NCBI RefSeq assembly: GCF_900128925.1
Contig: NZ_FQUJ01000005.1
Location: 222,063 to 286,062, forward strand
DNA length: 64,000 bases
Direction of reading: 5' to 3'
Source of the DNA: Modicisalibacter ilicicola DSM 19980
Lineage (GTDB): Bacteria > Pseudomonadota > Gammaproteobacteria > Pseudomonadales > Halomonadaceae
Within the stretch, counting starts at the first letter, position 1, and every line of letters starts with the position of its first letter. Positions 19,840-32,760 of this stretch are shown one piece after another. The notes under the pieces are model-generated. The model was not told the origin of the DNA. It ran no database searches and saw only the letters and a program-made list of their open reading frames with translations. Position numbers and translations under genes: made by a program.

Positions 19840-19861
19840 TTACGTTTTATGTATTACGTAA
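19840..19861 (+). promoter_or_regulatory. Operator-like inverted repeat upstream of the kfrA-like gene
   Basis: TTACGT-N10-ACGTAA is a perfect inverted repeat in an AT-rich stretch. It overlaps a plausible promoter: TTGAAA at 19821-19826 and TTTTAT at 19845-19850, 18 bases apart. KfrA proteins are known autorepressors, so self-regulation at this site is a reasonable inference. Confidence 0.4.
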
Positions 19862-19944
19862 AAATTCTATTTCGACAAAAATATCGCTAGAATGCCCGTC
19901 GCATCGGCACTTCAGTGCCTGGACGGTTCGAACAGGAGAGTCTC

Positions 19945-20910
19945 ATGGCACGCAGCGGCGTTCAGTACGAGGACGTACAAAAGGCCATTCATCTGCTGCT
20001 GCAACGCGGCGAAACACCAGGCGTGCAGAAGATTCGTGAGGTGCTGGGCACCGGCAGCTTCACTACCCTCAGCGAGCATCTACGCCAATGGAAGGTCGAA
20101 CGCGATGAAAACCGCGACGAGCCGCCTTCTCAAGACCTACCCGAACCGCTGCAGGCGCTGACCCAGGAACTCTGGCGCCAGGCCCAGGAGCATGCCCGAC
20201 ACGGACTCGCCCAATACCGCCAGGAGGCGGATCAACAGGTCAGCGAGGCGCAGGAGCAAGCCCGACAGGCGCAGCGGCGAGCCGAGGACGCCACCCAGCG
20301 CGAATCCGCTATGGCCGAGTATCTGGCTACCTTGCAGACCCGCCTCGACGAGAGGAGCACCACCCTGGCCCAGACCCAGGCCCGACTGGATGCCTGTCTG
20401 GCCGAGCTGGAAAATGCGACGAGCAAGATTGCTCGGCTGGAAGAGCAGCTTGTCCAGCTAAGTGAGAAAAGCGATGCCGAAGCAGCGGAATATCGAGAGG
20501 CCCTGGCAGAGCAGGCCCGGCAGCACGACACCCGGCTTGCTCAGGAAGAACACCGCCACGAGACTGCCGAAGCACGACTCATGACCCTGCTCGACGATGC
20601 CCGGCGGGAACGCCAGGAACTGGAAAAGCAGCATGCCAGGCGTCAGGTGCAGCTGGATAAACGGGCCGAGGAGCTGGAAAAATCGCTGCAGGAACAGCGC
20701 GCGGTGCTGATCGAAGAGCAAGCAGGCCATCGCGAAGTGCAGTGGGAATTGCATCGCCATCAGCAGGAGGCACATGAGCTGAAGCGCAAGCAGGAACGGC
20801 TGGAGAGTCAGCTTGTCGAGCGGGACAAGAAACAGGAACAGCTGGAAGAGGCGTTGCGCGACGCCCAAGCGCGCCTGGCTAGACTGCCATTTCCGCCATT
20901 TACCTATTGA
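19945..20910 (+). CDS. KfrA-like DNA-binding coiled-coil protein
   Basis: N-terminal KfrA-type DNA-binding domain (residues 1-60, VQYEDVQKAIHLLLQRGE, REVLGTGSFTTLSEHLRQW) followed by about 240 residues of uninterrupted heptad-rich coiled coil. Plasmid KfrA proteins bind their own promoter and help plasmid stability; chromosomal relatives are of unknown role. ATG 19945 with AACAGGAGAG upstream gives 321 aa. It faces away from the recombinase side of the segment and has its own AT-rich control region. Confidence 0.82.
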   Translation: MARSGVQYEDVQKAIHLLLQRGETPGVQKIREVLGTGSFTTLSEHLRQWKVERDENRDEPPSQDLPEPLQALTQELWRQAQEHARHGLAQYRQEADQQVSEAQEQARQAQRRAEDATQRESAMAEYLATLQTRLDERSTTLAQTQARLDACLAELENATSKIARLEEQLVQLSEKSDAEAAEYREALAEQARQHDTRLAQEEHRHETAEARLMTLLDDARRERQELEKQHARRQVQLDKRAEELEKSLQEQRAVLIEEQAGHREVQWELHRHQQEAHELKRKQERLESQLVERDKKQEQLEEALRDAQARLARLPFPPFTY

Positions 20911-20974
20911 GGGTATCCTGGGCATGGGAATGACAAGCCTGCCGGCCCACCGCAACCTTTAGTGCGTAACGATC

Positions 20975-21574
20975 ATGACTCCTCCATCCGGAGATTTTCC
21001 CTGCATCGAGGCTGCCTGGCGCAACCACCACCACGAGCTTCGGCACTTCCTGATCCGCCACTGCGGCAATCGCGACGACGCCGACGACCTGTTGCAGCGG
21101 GTCTATGCCAAGGCGCTGATACACCGCGAGCAGTTCTGTGAGCTGACGACCCCACGCGCCTGGCTCTATCAGGTGGCGCGTCACCAATGGATCGACGACC
21201 AGCGCCGCGCGGGGCGGCTGGTCGACGGCGACCCGCCCGAGAGACCCGCTGTGGATGCCTCACCGGCACCGCTGGAGAGCCTCGCCGGCTGCATCGCTCG
21301 CGCCCTGCCCCATCTTTTACCGGCGGACCGAGACATCCTCCAGCGCTGTGATCTCGAAGGGAGCCGGCAAGCCGACTTCGCCAAGCAACACGACTTGACC
21401 CTGCCCGCCACCAAGGCGCGGCTGCGTCGTGCCCGACAGCGCCTGCGCGAACGACTGATCGAGCAGTGCAAGATCGTCTTCGACGCCGAGGGTCGCGTCT
21501 GCTGTCACAAGGCCGACGAGCCGCTGGACCTATCTTGTCACAACCCGCCACCCGATTCGAAAAGCGCCTGGTGA
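20975..21574 (+). CDS. ECF-type RNA polymerase sigma factor (SigZ-like)
   Basis: Sigma factor with region 2 (ELRHFLIRHCGNRDDADDLLQRVYAKALIH) and region 4 (ADRDILQRCDLEGSRQADFAKQHDLT). A C-terminal extension with clustered cysteines (CKIVFDAEGRVCCHK) is typical of the SigZ type and could bind metal or sense thiols. No anti-sigma gene is adjacent. The gene is followed after 63 bases by an ArsP-type permease and a mini-thioredoxin, suggesting that it controls them. The ATG has only a weak ribosome site. 199 aa. Confidence 0.85.
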   Translation: MTPPSGDFPCIEAAWRNHHHELRHFLIRHCGNRDDADDLLQRVYAKALIHREQFCELTTPRAWLYQVARHQWIDDQRRAGRLVDGDPPERPAVDASPAPLESLAGCIARALPHLLPADRDILQRCDLEGSRQADFAKQHDLTLPATKARLRRARQRLRERLIEQCKIVFDAEGRVCCHKADEPLDLSCHNPPPDSKSAW

Positions 21575-21637
21575 GCATCCTTTTGCCGGCGGCTGCGTCT
21601 TCTGAGTAGAGACACTCACGAGACAGGAGTCACGGAC

Positions 21638-22648
21638 ATGCTGGAGGTCTTCACCTGGCTGGCCGACTGGCTGACCTACGGGCTGGCGGGTATGGATCCC
21701 GAAAGCAAGCTCGGCACCTCGCTGCACTTCTTCATCGAGGACACCACCAAGATCTTTGCGCTGCTGGTGGTGATGATCTACGTGATCGCGCTGATGCGCG
21801 CCTCGTTGAACCTGGAGCGGGTACGTCACTATATCCAGCAGAAGCACCGCCTGACCGGCTATGGCCTGGGCGCCGGCTTCGGGGCCATCACCCCCTTCTG
21901 CTCCTGCTCGAGCATCCCGCTGTTTCTGGGCTTCACCAGTGCCGGGATTCCTCTGGGTATCACCATGGCCTTCCTGTTCACCTCGCCGATCATCAACGAG
22001 GTGGCGGTAATCATGCTGTGGAGCCTGCTGGGCTGGGAGTTCACCCTGGTCTACATCATCATCGGCATGGGCGTAGGCATCGGCGGCGGTATGGTGCTCG
22101 ATGTTCTCAAGGGTGAACGCTGGTTGAAGGATTTTGCCGCCAAGGCCTACCGGCAGGCTGCCGAGACGCCCCAGGGCGACTCACCCGCTCCCGAAGCTCC
22201 CTCGCTCACTCTCAAGGAACGTCACGCCTTCGCCCGCGACGAACTCAAGGAGATCGTCGAGCGGATCTGGAAGTGGGTAATCATCGGTGTCGGCCTGGGT
22301 GCCGCCCTTCATGGCTTCGTGCCGGATGGCTGGTTCGCCGACAACCTGGGCAGCGGCCAATGGTGGAACGTGCCCGCTGCCGTCTTTGCCGGCCTGCCGC
22401 TCTACTCCAACGCCACCGGCGTCATCCCGGTGATGGAGAGCCTGATCCTCAAGGGCCTGCCGGTGGGCACCACCCTGGCCTTCTGCATGAGCACCGTGGC
22501 GGCCAGCTTTCCCGAGTTCATCATGCTCAAGCAGGTCATGCAGTGGCGCCTGCTGGCCACCATCTTCGTCATCCTGCTGGTCAACTTCATGATCGTTGGC
22601 TGGCTGATCAACCTGCTGAGCCCCTGGCTGTTCAGCGGTTTTCACTAA
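21638..22648 (+). CDS. ArsP-type permease (PF03773 family)
   Basis: Integral membrane protein of 336 aa with about eight hydrophobic helices. The helix motif GAITPFCSCSSIPLFLGFTSAG holds the paired cysteines that in ArsP export trivalent organoarsenicals; many relatives have no known substrate. A second related helix (ATGVIPVMESLILKGLPVG) mirrors the first half. AGGAG precedes the ATG. It is 18 bases upstream of the mini-thioredoxin, which probably keeps the cysteine pair or the substrate reduced; that link is inference. Confidence 0.85.
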   Translation: MLEVFTWLADWLTYGLAGMDPESKLGTSLHFFIEDTTKIFALLVVMIYVIALMRASLNLERVRHYIQQKHRLTGYGLGAGFGAITPFCSCSSIPLFLGFTSAGIPLGITMAFLFTSPIINEVAVIMLWSLLGWEFTLVYIIIGMGVGIGGGMVLDVLKGERWLKDFAAKAYRQAAETPQGDSPAPEAPSLTLKERHAFARDELKEIVERIWKWVIIGVGLGAALHGFVPDGWFADNLGSGQWWNVPAAVFAGLPLYSNATGVIPVMESLILKGLPVGTTLAFCMSTVAASFPEFIMLKQVMQWRLLATIFVILLVNFMIVGWLINLLSPWLFSGFH

Positions 22649-22666
22649 ACGAAAAGGAGCAAGACC

Positions 22667-22903
22667 ATGAAGAAGATTGAAGTATTGGGCACCGGCTGCA
22701 AGAAGTGCACGACCACCGCCGAACAGATCCAGGCGGTGGCCAGCGAACTGGGCCTTGAGGTCGAGGTGGAAAAGGTCACCGACCCGGCTACCATCATGAA
22801 CTATCAGGTCATGTCGACCCCGGCCGTGGCCATCGACGGCAAGCTCATGCACAGCGGCGGCGTGCCGAATCGCGCCAAGATCGAGGCCATGATCGGCGCG
22901 TGA
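22667..22903 (+). CDS. Mini-thioredoxin (thioredoxin_3 family)
   Basis: 78-residue redox protein with the active site GTGCKKCTTT (Cys11, Cys14) and the cis-proline segment MSTPAVAIDG. Proteins of this kind are regularly encoded beside ArsP-type permeases. AAGGAGC ribosome site; complete. Confidence 0.88.
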   Translation: MKKIEVLGTGCKKCTTTAEQIQAVASELGLEVEVEKVTDPATIMNYQVMSTPAVAIDGKLMHSGGVPNRAKIEAMIGA

Positions 22904-22978
22904 TCGCGACAACTCGAGTACCCGCCGCAATGTCCAGAAGGGTATTCGCCCAACCGGGCCGCGGTGGGGCCCGACGGC

Positions 22979-24817
22979 TCACGAGACGTCTTGTCGCTCT
23001 GGCACCCTCACACCCGGTTCGGACACACGAGTCGGTAGTTCATCGCTGGTCAGCGTCTCCTTTTCCAGCAGTACGTCCACCAGCGTCTCCAGCTCGTCGC
23101 GGCGTCGCTCCAGTATGCCTTTGGCCACTTCATAGGCATCTTCGACCAACCCCTTCACGGCGATATCGATCTCCCGGGCGGTCTCCTCGCTGAAGCGGCG
23201 CCCACCTCCCTCGATGGGTTGGCCCAGGAAGGTGCCCTGCTCCGTCTCGTAGGCGATCTGGCCCAGCGCCTCGACCATGCCATAGCGGGTGACCATGGCC
23301 CGGGCGATCTCGGTGGCCTTCATCAGATCGTCGCTGGCGCCGGTCGATATCTCGTCGCAGGACAGCACCTCGGCGGCCCTGCCCCCCAGCAGAACGGCCA
23401 TCTTGTTCTTGAGTTCCTCCCGGGTCATCAGGAAACGATCTTCGGTGGGGCGTTGCAGCGTATAGCCCAAGGCCCCGATACCTCGCGGGATGATCGAGAT
23501 CTTGTGGACGGGGTCCTGCCCGGGCAGAGTCAGCGCGACCAGGGCATGACCCAGTTCGTGATAGGCGACGGTGCGGCGTTCCTTGGGAATCAACAGTCGA
23601 TTCCTCTTCTCGAGACCGGCCACGATGCGCTCGACGGCCGCGCTGAAATCCTCGAGGGTGACGGTAGCCCGCGATTCTCGAGCCGCGAGAATTGCGGCTT
23701 CGTTGCACAGGTTGGCAAGCTCCGCGCCCGAGAAACCAGGCGTCAGCGCCGCCACCTGCTCCAGGTCGGTCGCCGGGTCCAGCTGGATCTTCCTCACGTG
23801 CACCTTGAGGATGGCCAGTCGCCCGATCTTGTCCGGACGATCGACCAGCACCTGGCGATCGAAGCGTCCCGCGCGGAGCAGCGCCGGATCGAGGATCTCC
23901 GGGCGGTTGGTCGCAGCCAGCAGTACCACCCCGGCGCTGGAATCGAAGCCGTCCAGCTCCGCGAGCAGCTGATTGAGCGTCTGCTCCTTCTCGTCGTGGC
24001 CGCCGGAGAAGGGCCCGACACCTCGGGCGCGACCCAGCGCATCCAGTTCATCGATGAAGATGATGCTGGGGGACTCCTTGCGCGCCTGCTCGAAGAGATC
24101 GCGCACACGGGCCGCCCCCACACCCACGAACATCTCGACGAACTCCGAGCCAGAAATAGAGAAGAAGGGAACGCCGGCCTCCCCGGCCACCGCCCTGGCC
24201 AGTAGCGTCTTGCCCGTCCCGGGTGGGCCGACGAGGAGTATGCCCTTCGGCAACCGTGCCCCGACCCGCTTGTAACGCTCCGACGAGGTAAGGAAGGAGA
24301 CGATCTCCTGCAGTTCATGCTTCGCCTCGTCCACCCCGGCAACATCATCGAAGGTGGTCTTGGTATCCTTCTCGACGTAGACCTTGGCCTTCGACTTGCC
24401 CACCGACATCAGGCCTCCCGTCCCCTGACGTTCCGCCAGACGACGAATGAGAAACATCCAGATAGCCAAGAAGAAGACCAGCGGAATGATCCAGGAGAGC
24501 AGATCGCGGACGAAGGTGCTGGGAATCTCGCCCGCAAATCGCACATCGTACTGCGCCAGGTCCATGGCCAGGTCACGGTCGACCCGGGTGGTCTCGAAGT
24601 GCTGATTGCCGCTTTCCAACGGACTCTTGAGCGTTCCCCTGATCGCCTCCGGCCCTATCATGATCTCCTCGATCCGATCGTCCTCCAGAAGGCTCTCGAA
24701 CTCGCTGTAGGGAATCTTCTCGACCTGGGTGCTGGACGACCACCAGTCCTGGAACAGCATCAAGGCAAAGATAGCGAGCACGACGTACCAGAGGTTTATG
24801 TGTGCCTTGCGGTCCAT
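22979..24817 (-). CDS. ftsH: FtsH-type AAA+ zinc protease, non-canonical paralogue
   Basis: Membrane-bound ATP-dependent protease. Two N-terminal helices ([36 protein letters not shown]) flank a periplasmic domain; then the AAA+ module with Walker A GPPGTGKT (residues 197-204) and Walker [11 protein letters not shown], and the zinc site HELGH (420-424, where most FtsH have HEAGH). At 612 aa it is somewhat short and lacks the long polar C-tail of housekeeping FtsH. It stands alone, not beside rlmE/folP, so it is probably a second FtsH. GGAGGGGG precedes the ATG. Confidence 0.9.
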   Translation of the reverse strand: MDRKAHINLWYVVLAIFALMLFQDWWSSSTQVEKIPYSEFESLLEDDRIEEIMIGPEAIRGTLKSPLESGNQHFETTRVDRDLAMDLAQYDVRFAGEIPSTFVRDLLSWIIPLVFFLAIWMFLIRRLAERQGTGGLMSVGKSKAKVYVEKDTKTTFDDVAGVDEAKHELQEIVSFLTSSERYKRVGARLPKGILLVGPPGTGKTLLARAVAGEAGVPFFSISGSEFVEMFVGVGAARVRDLFEQARKESPSIIFIDELDALGRARGVGPFSGGHDEKEQTLNQLLAELDGFDSSAGVVLLAATNRPEILDPALLRAGRFDRQVLVDRPDKIGRLAILKVHVRKIQLDPATDLEQVAALTPGFSGAELANLCNEAAILAARESRATVTLEDFSAAVERIVAGLEKRNRLLIPKERRTVAYHELGHALVALTLPGQDPVHKISIIPRGIGALGYTLQRPTEDRFLMTREELKNKMAVLLGGRAAEVLSCDEISTGASDDLMKATEIARAMVTRYGMVEALGQIAYETEQGTFLGQPIEGGGRRFSEETAREIDIAVKGLVEDAYEVAKGILERRRDELETLVDVLLEKETLTSDELPTRVSEPGVRVPERQDVS

Positions 24818-24954
24818 GATCCCCCTCCCATCAACTCACCGACATCGATCCACGCGGCCAGGGTGCAGGCCCCGCTTCATTGTAAGCCACTTTGCAGGAA
24901 GGACACTGCTGGAGAAAGGAGCATGGGCATGCATCAAGCTCGGATACACATAGA

Positions 24955-24985
24955 GAAACGGGCCGCCCAAAGGGTGACCCGTTTC
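24955..24985 (-). terminator. Hairpin after nfuA
   Basis: On the minus strand GAAACGGG pairs with CCCGTTTC, with a smaller CCC/GGG pairing inside. It lies about 50 bases after the nfuA stop and is followed by TCTCTATG, a weak T-rich tail. The rest of 24818-25032 holds the ftsH upstream region (a TACAAT on the minus strand could be a -10 box) and no gene that I can support. Confidence 0.55.
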
Positions 24986-25003
24986 AACATCTCATACCTG
25001 TCG

Positions 25004-25035
25004 CCTGGACTATTCGTTACCTGGACTATTCGTTA
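25004..25035. repeat. Perfect tandem 16-base duplication at the nfuA stop
   Basis: CCTGGACTATTCGTTA occurs twice head to tail (25004-25019 and 25020-25035). The second copy contains the nfuA stop codon, so the duplication leaves the protein unchanged. Confidence 0.9.
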
Positions 25036-25620
25036 ATAGTAGGCGTTGGTCGTGTCGGTATGGTCCGTCACATCGCGAATACCGGATAATTCAGGAATGC
25101 GCTCCAGCAGCGTGCGCTCGACCCCTTCCTTGAGGGTAAGATCGACCGCGGCACAGCCCTGGCAACCTCCACCGAACTGCAGGACGGCAACGTTCTCTTC
25201 CGCCACCTGGATCAGGCGAATCTCGCCGCCGTGGGCCGCCAGGCCGGGATTGATTTCGCTGTAGAGCACGTAGTTGACCCGGTCCTCCAGCGGGCTGTCC
25301 GCGTTGACCTTGGGCATCTTGGCGTTGGGCGCCTTGATGGTCAGCTGGCCTCCCATGCGATCGGCGTTGAAGTCGACCACCGCCTCGTCCAGGAAAGGCA
25401 GGCTGTGCTTGTCGAGGAACACCGTGATCTTATCGAGGGCCAGCCTCTCGTCGCTGGGCTCCTCTTCACCGGGGCGGCAGTAGGCCAGACAGGTCTCGGC
25501 ATACGGCGTGCCCGGCTGGGTGATGAAGATCCGCACCGCGATGCCCTCGACATTCTGCTTGGCAAGTAATTCGGCCAGGTAGTCCTGGGCGCTGTCGGTA
25601 ATCTGGATGTTCTCGCTCAT
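25033..25620 (-). CDS. nfuA: Fe-S biogenesis protein NfuA
   Basis: Carrier that delivers 4Fe-4S clusters to client proteins. An N-terminal degenerate A-type (IscA-like) domain is fused to a C-terminal Nfu domain with the cluster-binding CxxC in [20 protein letters not shown]. 195 aa, the normal size. MetH, transcribed the other way from the same 211-base gap, is not Fe-S dependent, so the neighbourhood says little about clients. Confidence 0.93.
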   Translation of the reverse strand: MSENIQITDSAQDYLAELLAKQNVEGIAVRIFITQPGTPYAETCLAYCRPGEEEPSDERLALDKITVFLDKHSLPFLDEAVVDFNADRMGGQLTIKAPNAKMPKVNADSPLEDRVNYVLYSEINPGLAAHGGEIRLIQVAEENVAVLQFGGGCQGCAAVDLTLKEGVERTLLERIPELSGIRDVTDHTDTTNAYY

Positions 25621-25831
25621 GGGATCGACTCGTCATGAAAGTTCTGGCGCTAATGGTAAGAAAAATCCCGACACAACACAATCCCGACTGAAATACTGGG
25701 ATATAGCGTGCTGCCCTGCCAGTGACGCTTTCTGTTAATATGGCCAAACAACAGTAGATAGCCTTCGCTGGCTGCAAAACGCCCATATCGCGGGCACCTG
25801 TACCCCTGATCGCTGGAGACCGACGCCGCTC

Positions 25832-29563
<3,732 letters not shown>

Positions 29564-29576
29564 TTCTTCCTGTTCA

Positions 29577-29594
29577 GGCCCACCCCGGTGGGCC
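29577..29594 (+). terminator. GC-rich hairpin between metH and the MATE gene
   Basis: GGCCCACC and GGTGGGCC form a perfect 8-bp inverted repeat directly after metH. No T-run follows. It overlaps a possible GTG start of the MATE gene at 29588, which favours the ATG at 29606. Confidence 0.45.
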
Positions 29595-29605
29595 CGGTCG
29601 ACTGC

Positions 29606-30934
29606 ATGCTACCTGACACGCCGCGCCGCCGGACCATCCTCAAGCTGGCCCTGCCGATCATCGGTGCCATGCTCACCCAGAGCCTGATCAACCTGATCGA
29701 TGCCGCCCTGGTAGGGTCCCTGGGCGAGACGGCCCTGGCCGGGGTGGGCATCGGCGGCTACACGATGTTCATGATCACCGCGCTGGTATTCGGCCTCTCT
29801 TCCGGTGTGCAGGCCCAGACCGCGCGTCGTCATGGCGAGGAGGATATTGCCCAGCGTGCCATGGCGCTGAATGCCGGATTGCTGATCGCCTTGATCGTGA
29901 CCCTGCCACTGACCCTGTTGTGCCTGTGGCAGGCGCCACGGTTGCTGGGCCTGATAAACCAGCAGGAAGCGGTGCAGGCCGTGGGCGTCGACTATTTTCG
30001 CTGGCGCGTCGTCTCGCTGGTCGCGGTGGCCATGATCTTCTGTTTCCGCGGCTACTGGAACGGCATTCAGCAGACCGGCATCTACCTACGCATCGTTCTG
30101 ATCATGCACGTCGTCAATGTGACGGCGAGTATCGGCCTGATCTTCGGCCTTGCGGGCCTGCCCGCGATGGGAGCTGCCGGTGCCGGCGCCGGCACGGCCC
30201 TGGCCATGTTCATCGGCCTGGTATTCTGGGCTCGTCACACCCGGCGGCACGCGCACGTGAGCGGCTACCTTCAGCACCCGCCGCAACGCGCCACCCTGGC
30301 GAAGACCCTGCACCTGGCGGCGCCACACTCCTTTCAGCAGTTCTGGTTCGCCGCGGGCTACGCGGTCCTGTTCTGGATTCTCGGCCGAATCGATACTGCC
30401 AGCGTGGCGGTGGGCCATGTGTTGGTCAATCTGTCGCTGCTGTTGATCCTCCCCGGCGTGGGGCTCGGGTTGGCGGCCATGAGCCTCGTTGGCCAGGCGC
30501 TGGGACGCGAGACTCCCGAGGACGCCCACCGCTGGGGCTGGGACGTGGTGCGTGTCGCCTGGACATCCCTGGCACTGCTGGCCTTGCCCATGCTGCTGTT
30601 TCCCGACGCCGTGCTGGGGTTGTTCCTGCATGATGCCGAACTGGTCGCCCTGGGCCGCCTGCCCCTTCGACTCACGGCACTGATGATCGTACTCGACGCC
30701 GCGGCCCTGGTACTCGCCCAGGCCCTGCTCGGCGCCGGCGCGCACCGCACCGTGATGAGCGTCACGCTCTGCATGCAGTGGCTGGTGTTCCTGCCCCTGG
30801 CCTGGTGGGTGGGCATCGAACTTGGCTACGGCCTGATCGGTATCTGGTGGGCGCAGCTGGGCTATCGCTGCCTGAACTCCGCGTGCTTCGTGTTGATCTG
30901 GCAGCGTCGGCGCTGGCAGTGGCTGGCAATCTAA
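29606..30934 (+). CDS. MATE-family efflux transporter
   Basis: Inner-membrane exporter of about twelve helices driven by proton or sodium gradients. Two homologous halves are seen: LALPIIGAMLTQSLINLIDAAL...FGLSSGVQAQTARRHG in the first and APHSFQQFWFAAGYAVLFWILG...GLGLAAMSLVGQALG in the second. 442 aa from ATG 29606; an in-frame GTG at 29588 would add six residues but sits in a hairpin. No regulator adjoins it, so substrate is unknown. Confidence 0.88.
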   Translation: MLPDTPRRRTILKLALPIIGAMLTQSLINLIDAALVGSLGETALAGVGIGGYTMFMITALVFGLSSGVQAQTARRHGEEDIAQRAMALNAGLLIALIVTLPLTLLCLWQAPRLLGLINQQEAVQAVGVDYFRWRVVSLVAVAMIFCFRGYWNGIQQTGIYLRIVLIMHVVNVTASIGLIFGLAGLPAMGAAGAGAGTALAMFIGLVFWARHTRRHAHVSGYLQHPPQRATLAKTLHLAAPHSFQQFWFAAGYAVLFWILGRIDTASVAVGHVLVNLSLLLILPGVGLGLAAMSLVGQALGRETPEDAHRWGWDVVRVAWTSLALLALPMLLFPDAVLGLFLHDAELVALGRLPLRLTALMIVLDAAALVLAQALLGAGAHRTVMSVTLCMQWLVFLPLAWWVGIELGYGLIGIWWAQLGYRCLNSACFVLIWQRRRWQWLAI

Positions 30935-31011
30935 GCCCCTTGGATACCGCCATCCCCTGCCTTCGTCTCGGCGCACCTCTTTAATAACTTAAAAATAAAA
31001 AACTATGCCTA

Positions 31012-31032
31012 TTTATTCTTTCATAGAATAAA
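31012..31032 (+). promoter_or_regulatory. LysR-type dyad upstream of cysI
   Basis: TTTATTCT-TTCAT-AGAATAAA is a perfect inverted repeat that contains ATTC-N7-GAAT, fitting the T-N11-A pattern of LysR regulators. It lies 75 bases before cysI in a stretch rich in A and T (30980-31035). CysB, the LysR-type activator of sulfur assimilation, is the obvious candidate; that is inference. Confidence 0.45.
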
Positions 31033-31107
31033 TGAACCGGCGTATGGTCGTCGTTACGGCACATCATTTTGCTCTGAACAAGCGCTCTTACCAACGGACA
31101 TGCCTGT

Positions 31108-32760
31108 ATGTATCGGTACGACACCTATGACCAGACGCTCGTCGATGAGCGCGTCGCTCAATTCCGTGACCAGATGGAGCGCTATCTGGCTGGTCGCTTG
31201 AGCGATGCCGAGTTTCTTCCCCTGCGCTTGCAGAACGGGCTGTACATCCAGCGCCATGCACCGATGCTGCGTATCGCGATCCCCTACGGCATGCTCTCCA
31301 GCCGGCAGCTTCGGGCACTGGCAGGTATCACCCGGCGCTACGACCGGGGCTATGGGCATTTCACCACTCGCCAGAATCTGCAGCTCAACTGGCCCAGGCT
31401 GGAAGACGTTCCCGACATCCTGGCAGAGCTGGCACAGGTGCAGATGCACGCCATCCAGACCAGCGGCAACTGCATTCGCAATACCACGACCGACCAGTTC
31501 GCCGGCATTGCCGGAGACGAGGTGGAGGACCCGCGCCCCTGGTGTGAACTGATCCGCCAGTGGTCGACCCTGCACCCCGAGTTCGCCTATCTCCCCCGCA
31601 AGTTCAAGATCGCCGTGACCGGTGCCGACCATGATCGCGCCGCCATCCAGGTGCACGATATCGGCGTGCGCCTGTGGCATGACGATGCGGGTGGCCTGCG
31701 TGCCCAGGTACTGGCCGGCGGCGGCATGGGGCGTACTCCCATGCTGGGTGACGTTGTCTGCGAGGATCTGCCCTGGCAGCACCTGCTGACCTATCTCGAG
31801 GCCTGCGTGCGCGTCTACAACCAGTTCGGGCGGCGCGACAACAAGTTCAAGGCACGCATCAAGATTCTCGTCAAGGCACTGGGCATCGAGGAGTATCGCC
31901 GGCGTGTCGAGGAAGAGTGGGCGCACCTCAAGGATGGCCCTCAGACCTTGACCGAAGCGGCGGTCGAGAGTGCCCGGTCGCACTTCCCGGAACCGCCACG
32001 CCGCGATGTCAGTGAAGCCGCCATTGCAACCTACCAGCAGCTGCGTCACGACGATCGCGCCTTTGCGCGCTTCGTGACCAACAACGTCACCGATCACATC
32101 GTGCCGGGCTACAAGGCTGTCACGCTCTCCCTGAAGCGTCGCGAGCATGCGCCGGGCGACGTGACTGCCGACCAGATGGAGGCGGTGGCGGACCTGGCGG
32201 ATGTCTTCGGATTCGGCGAGCTGCGGGTGACCCATCAGCAGAACCTGGTGCTGTCCGACGTGCCGGTCGACGAAATCGAGGCACTCTGGCACAAGCTCCA
32301 GGAACTGGGCATGGCCAACCCCACCGTCGGCACCCTGAACGATATCATCTGCTGCCCCGGAGGCGACTACTGCGCCTTGGCCAACGCCGTCTCGATCCCT
32401 ATTGCCCAGGCGATCCAGGAGCGTTTCGACGACCTGGATTACCTCTATGACCTGGGGCCACTGGATCTCAACATCTCCGGCTGCATGAACGCCTGTGGTC
32501 ATCACCATGTCGGCAATATCGGCATTCTCGGCGTCGACAAGAAAGGCGAGGAATATTACCAGATCTCCCTGGGCGGGAACTCCCACGACAACGCCTCGCT
32601 GGGCAAGATTCTTGGCCCCTCGTTCTATCGCGAGGACGTGCCGGGCGTCATCGACAAGGTACTGAAGGTCTATGTCGAGCAGCGCCACGAGGACGAGCAC
32701 TTCATCGACACCTACCGGCGTATCGGAATCAAGCCTTTCAAGGAGCATGTTTATGCTTAG
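31108..32760 (+). CDS. cysI: Sulfite reductase hemoprotein subunit
   Basis: Reduces sulfite to sulfide for cysteine synthesis using siroheme and a 4Fe-4S cluster. Two ferredoxin-like half repeats each with a nitrite/sulfite reductase domain are seen; the cluster and siroheme ligands are in CCPGGDYC and GCMNACGHHH near the C-terminus, and GHFTTRQNLQLNW and RVTHQQNLVL are the paired substrate-binding segments. 550 aa. No cysJ flavoprotein adjoins it, so it needs another reductant. DUF934 overlaps its 3' end by eight bases. Confidence 0.92.
   Translation: MYRYDTYDQTLVDERVAQFRDQMERYLAGRLSDAEFLPLRLQNGLYIQRHAPMLRIAIPYGMLSSRQLRALAGITRRYDRGYGHFTTRQNLQLNWPRLEDVPDILAELAQVQMHAIQTSGNCIRNTTTDQFAGIAGDEVEDPRPWCELIRQWSTLHPEFAYLPRKFKIAVTGADHDRAAIQVHDIGVRLWHDDAGGLRAQVLAGGGMGRTPMLGDVVCEDLPWQHLLTYLEACVRVYNQFGRRDNKFKARIKILVKALGIEEYRRRVEEEWAHLKDGPQTLTEAAVESARSHFPEPPRRDVSEAAIATYQQLRHDDRAFARFVTNNVTDHIVPGYKAVTLSLKRREHAPGDVTADQMEAVADLADVFGFGELRVTHQQNLVLSDVPVDEIEALWHKLQELGMANPTVGTLNDIICCPGGDYCALANAVSIPIAQAIQERFDDLDYLYDLGPLDLNISGCMNACGHHHVGNIGILGVDKKGEEYYQISLGGNSHDNASLGKILGPSFYREDVPGVIDKVLKVYVEQRHEDEHFIDTYRRIGIKPFKEHVYA

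Noticed and set aside
25621..25831. Cobalamin or SAH riboswitch before metH
   Set aside because: No B12-box or SAH-aptamer core found by eye in the 211-base gap.
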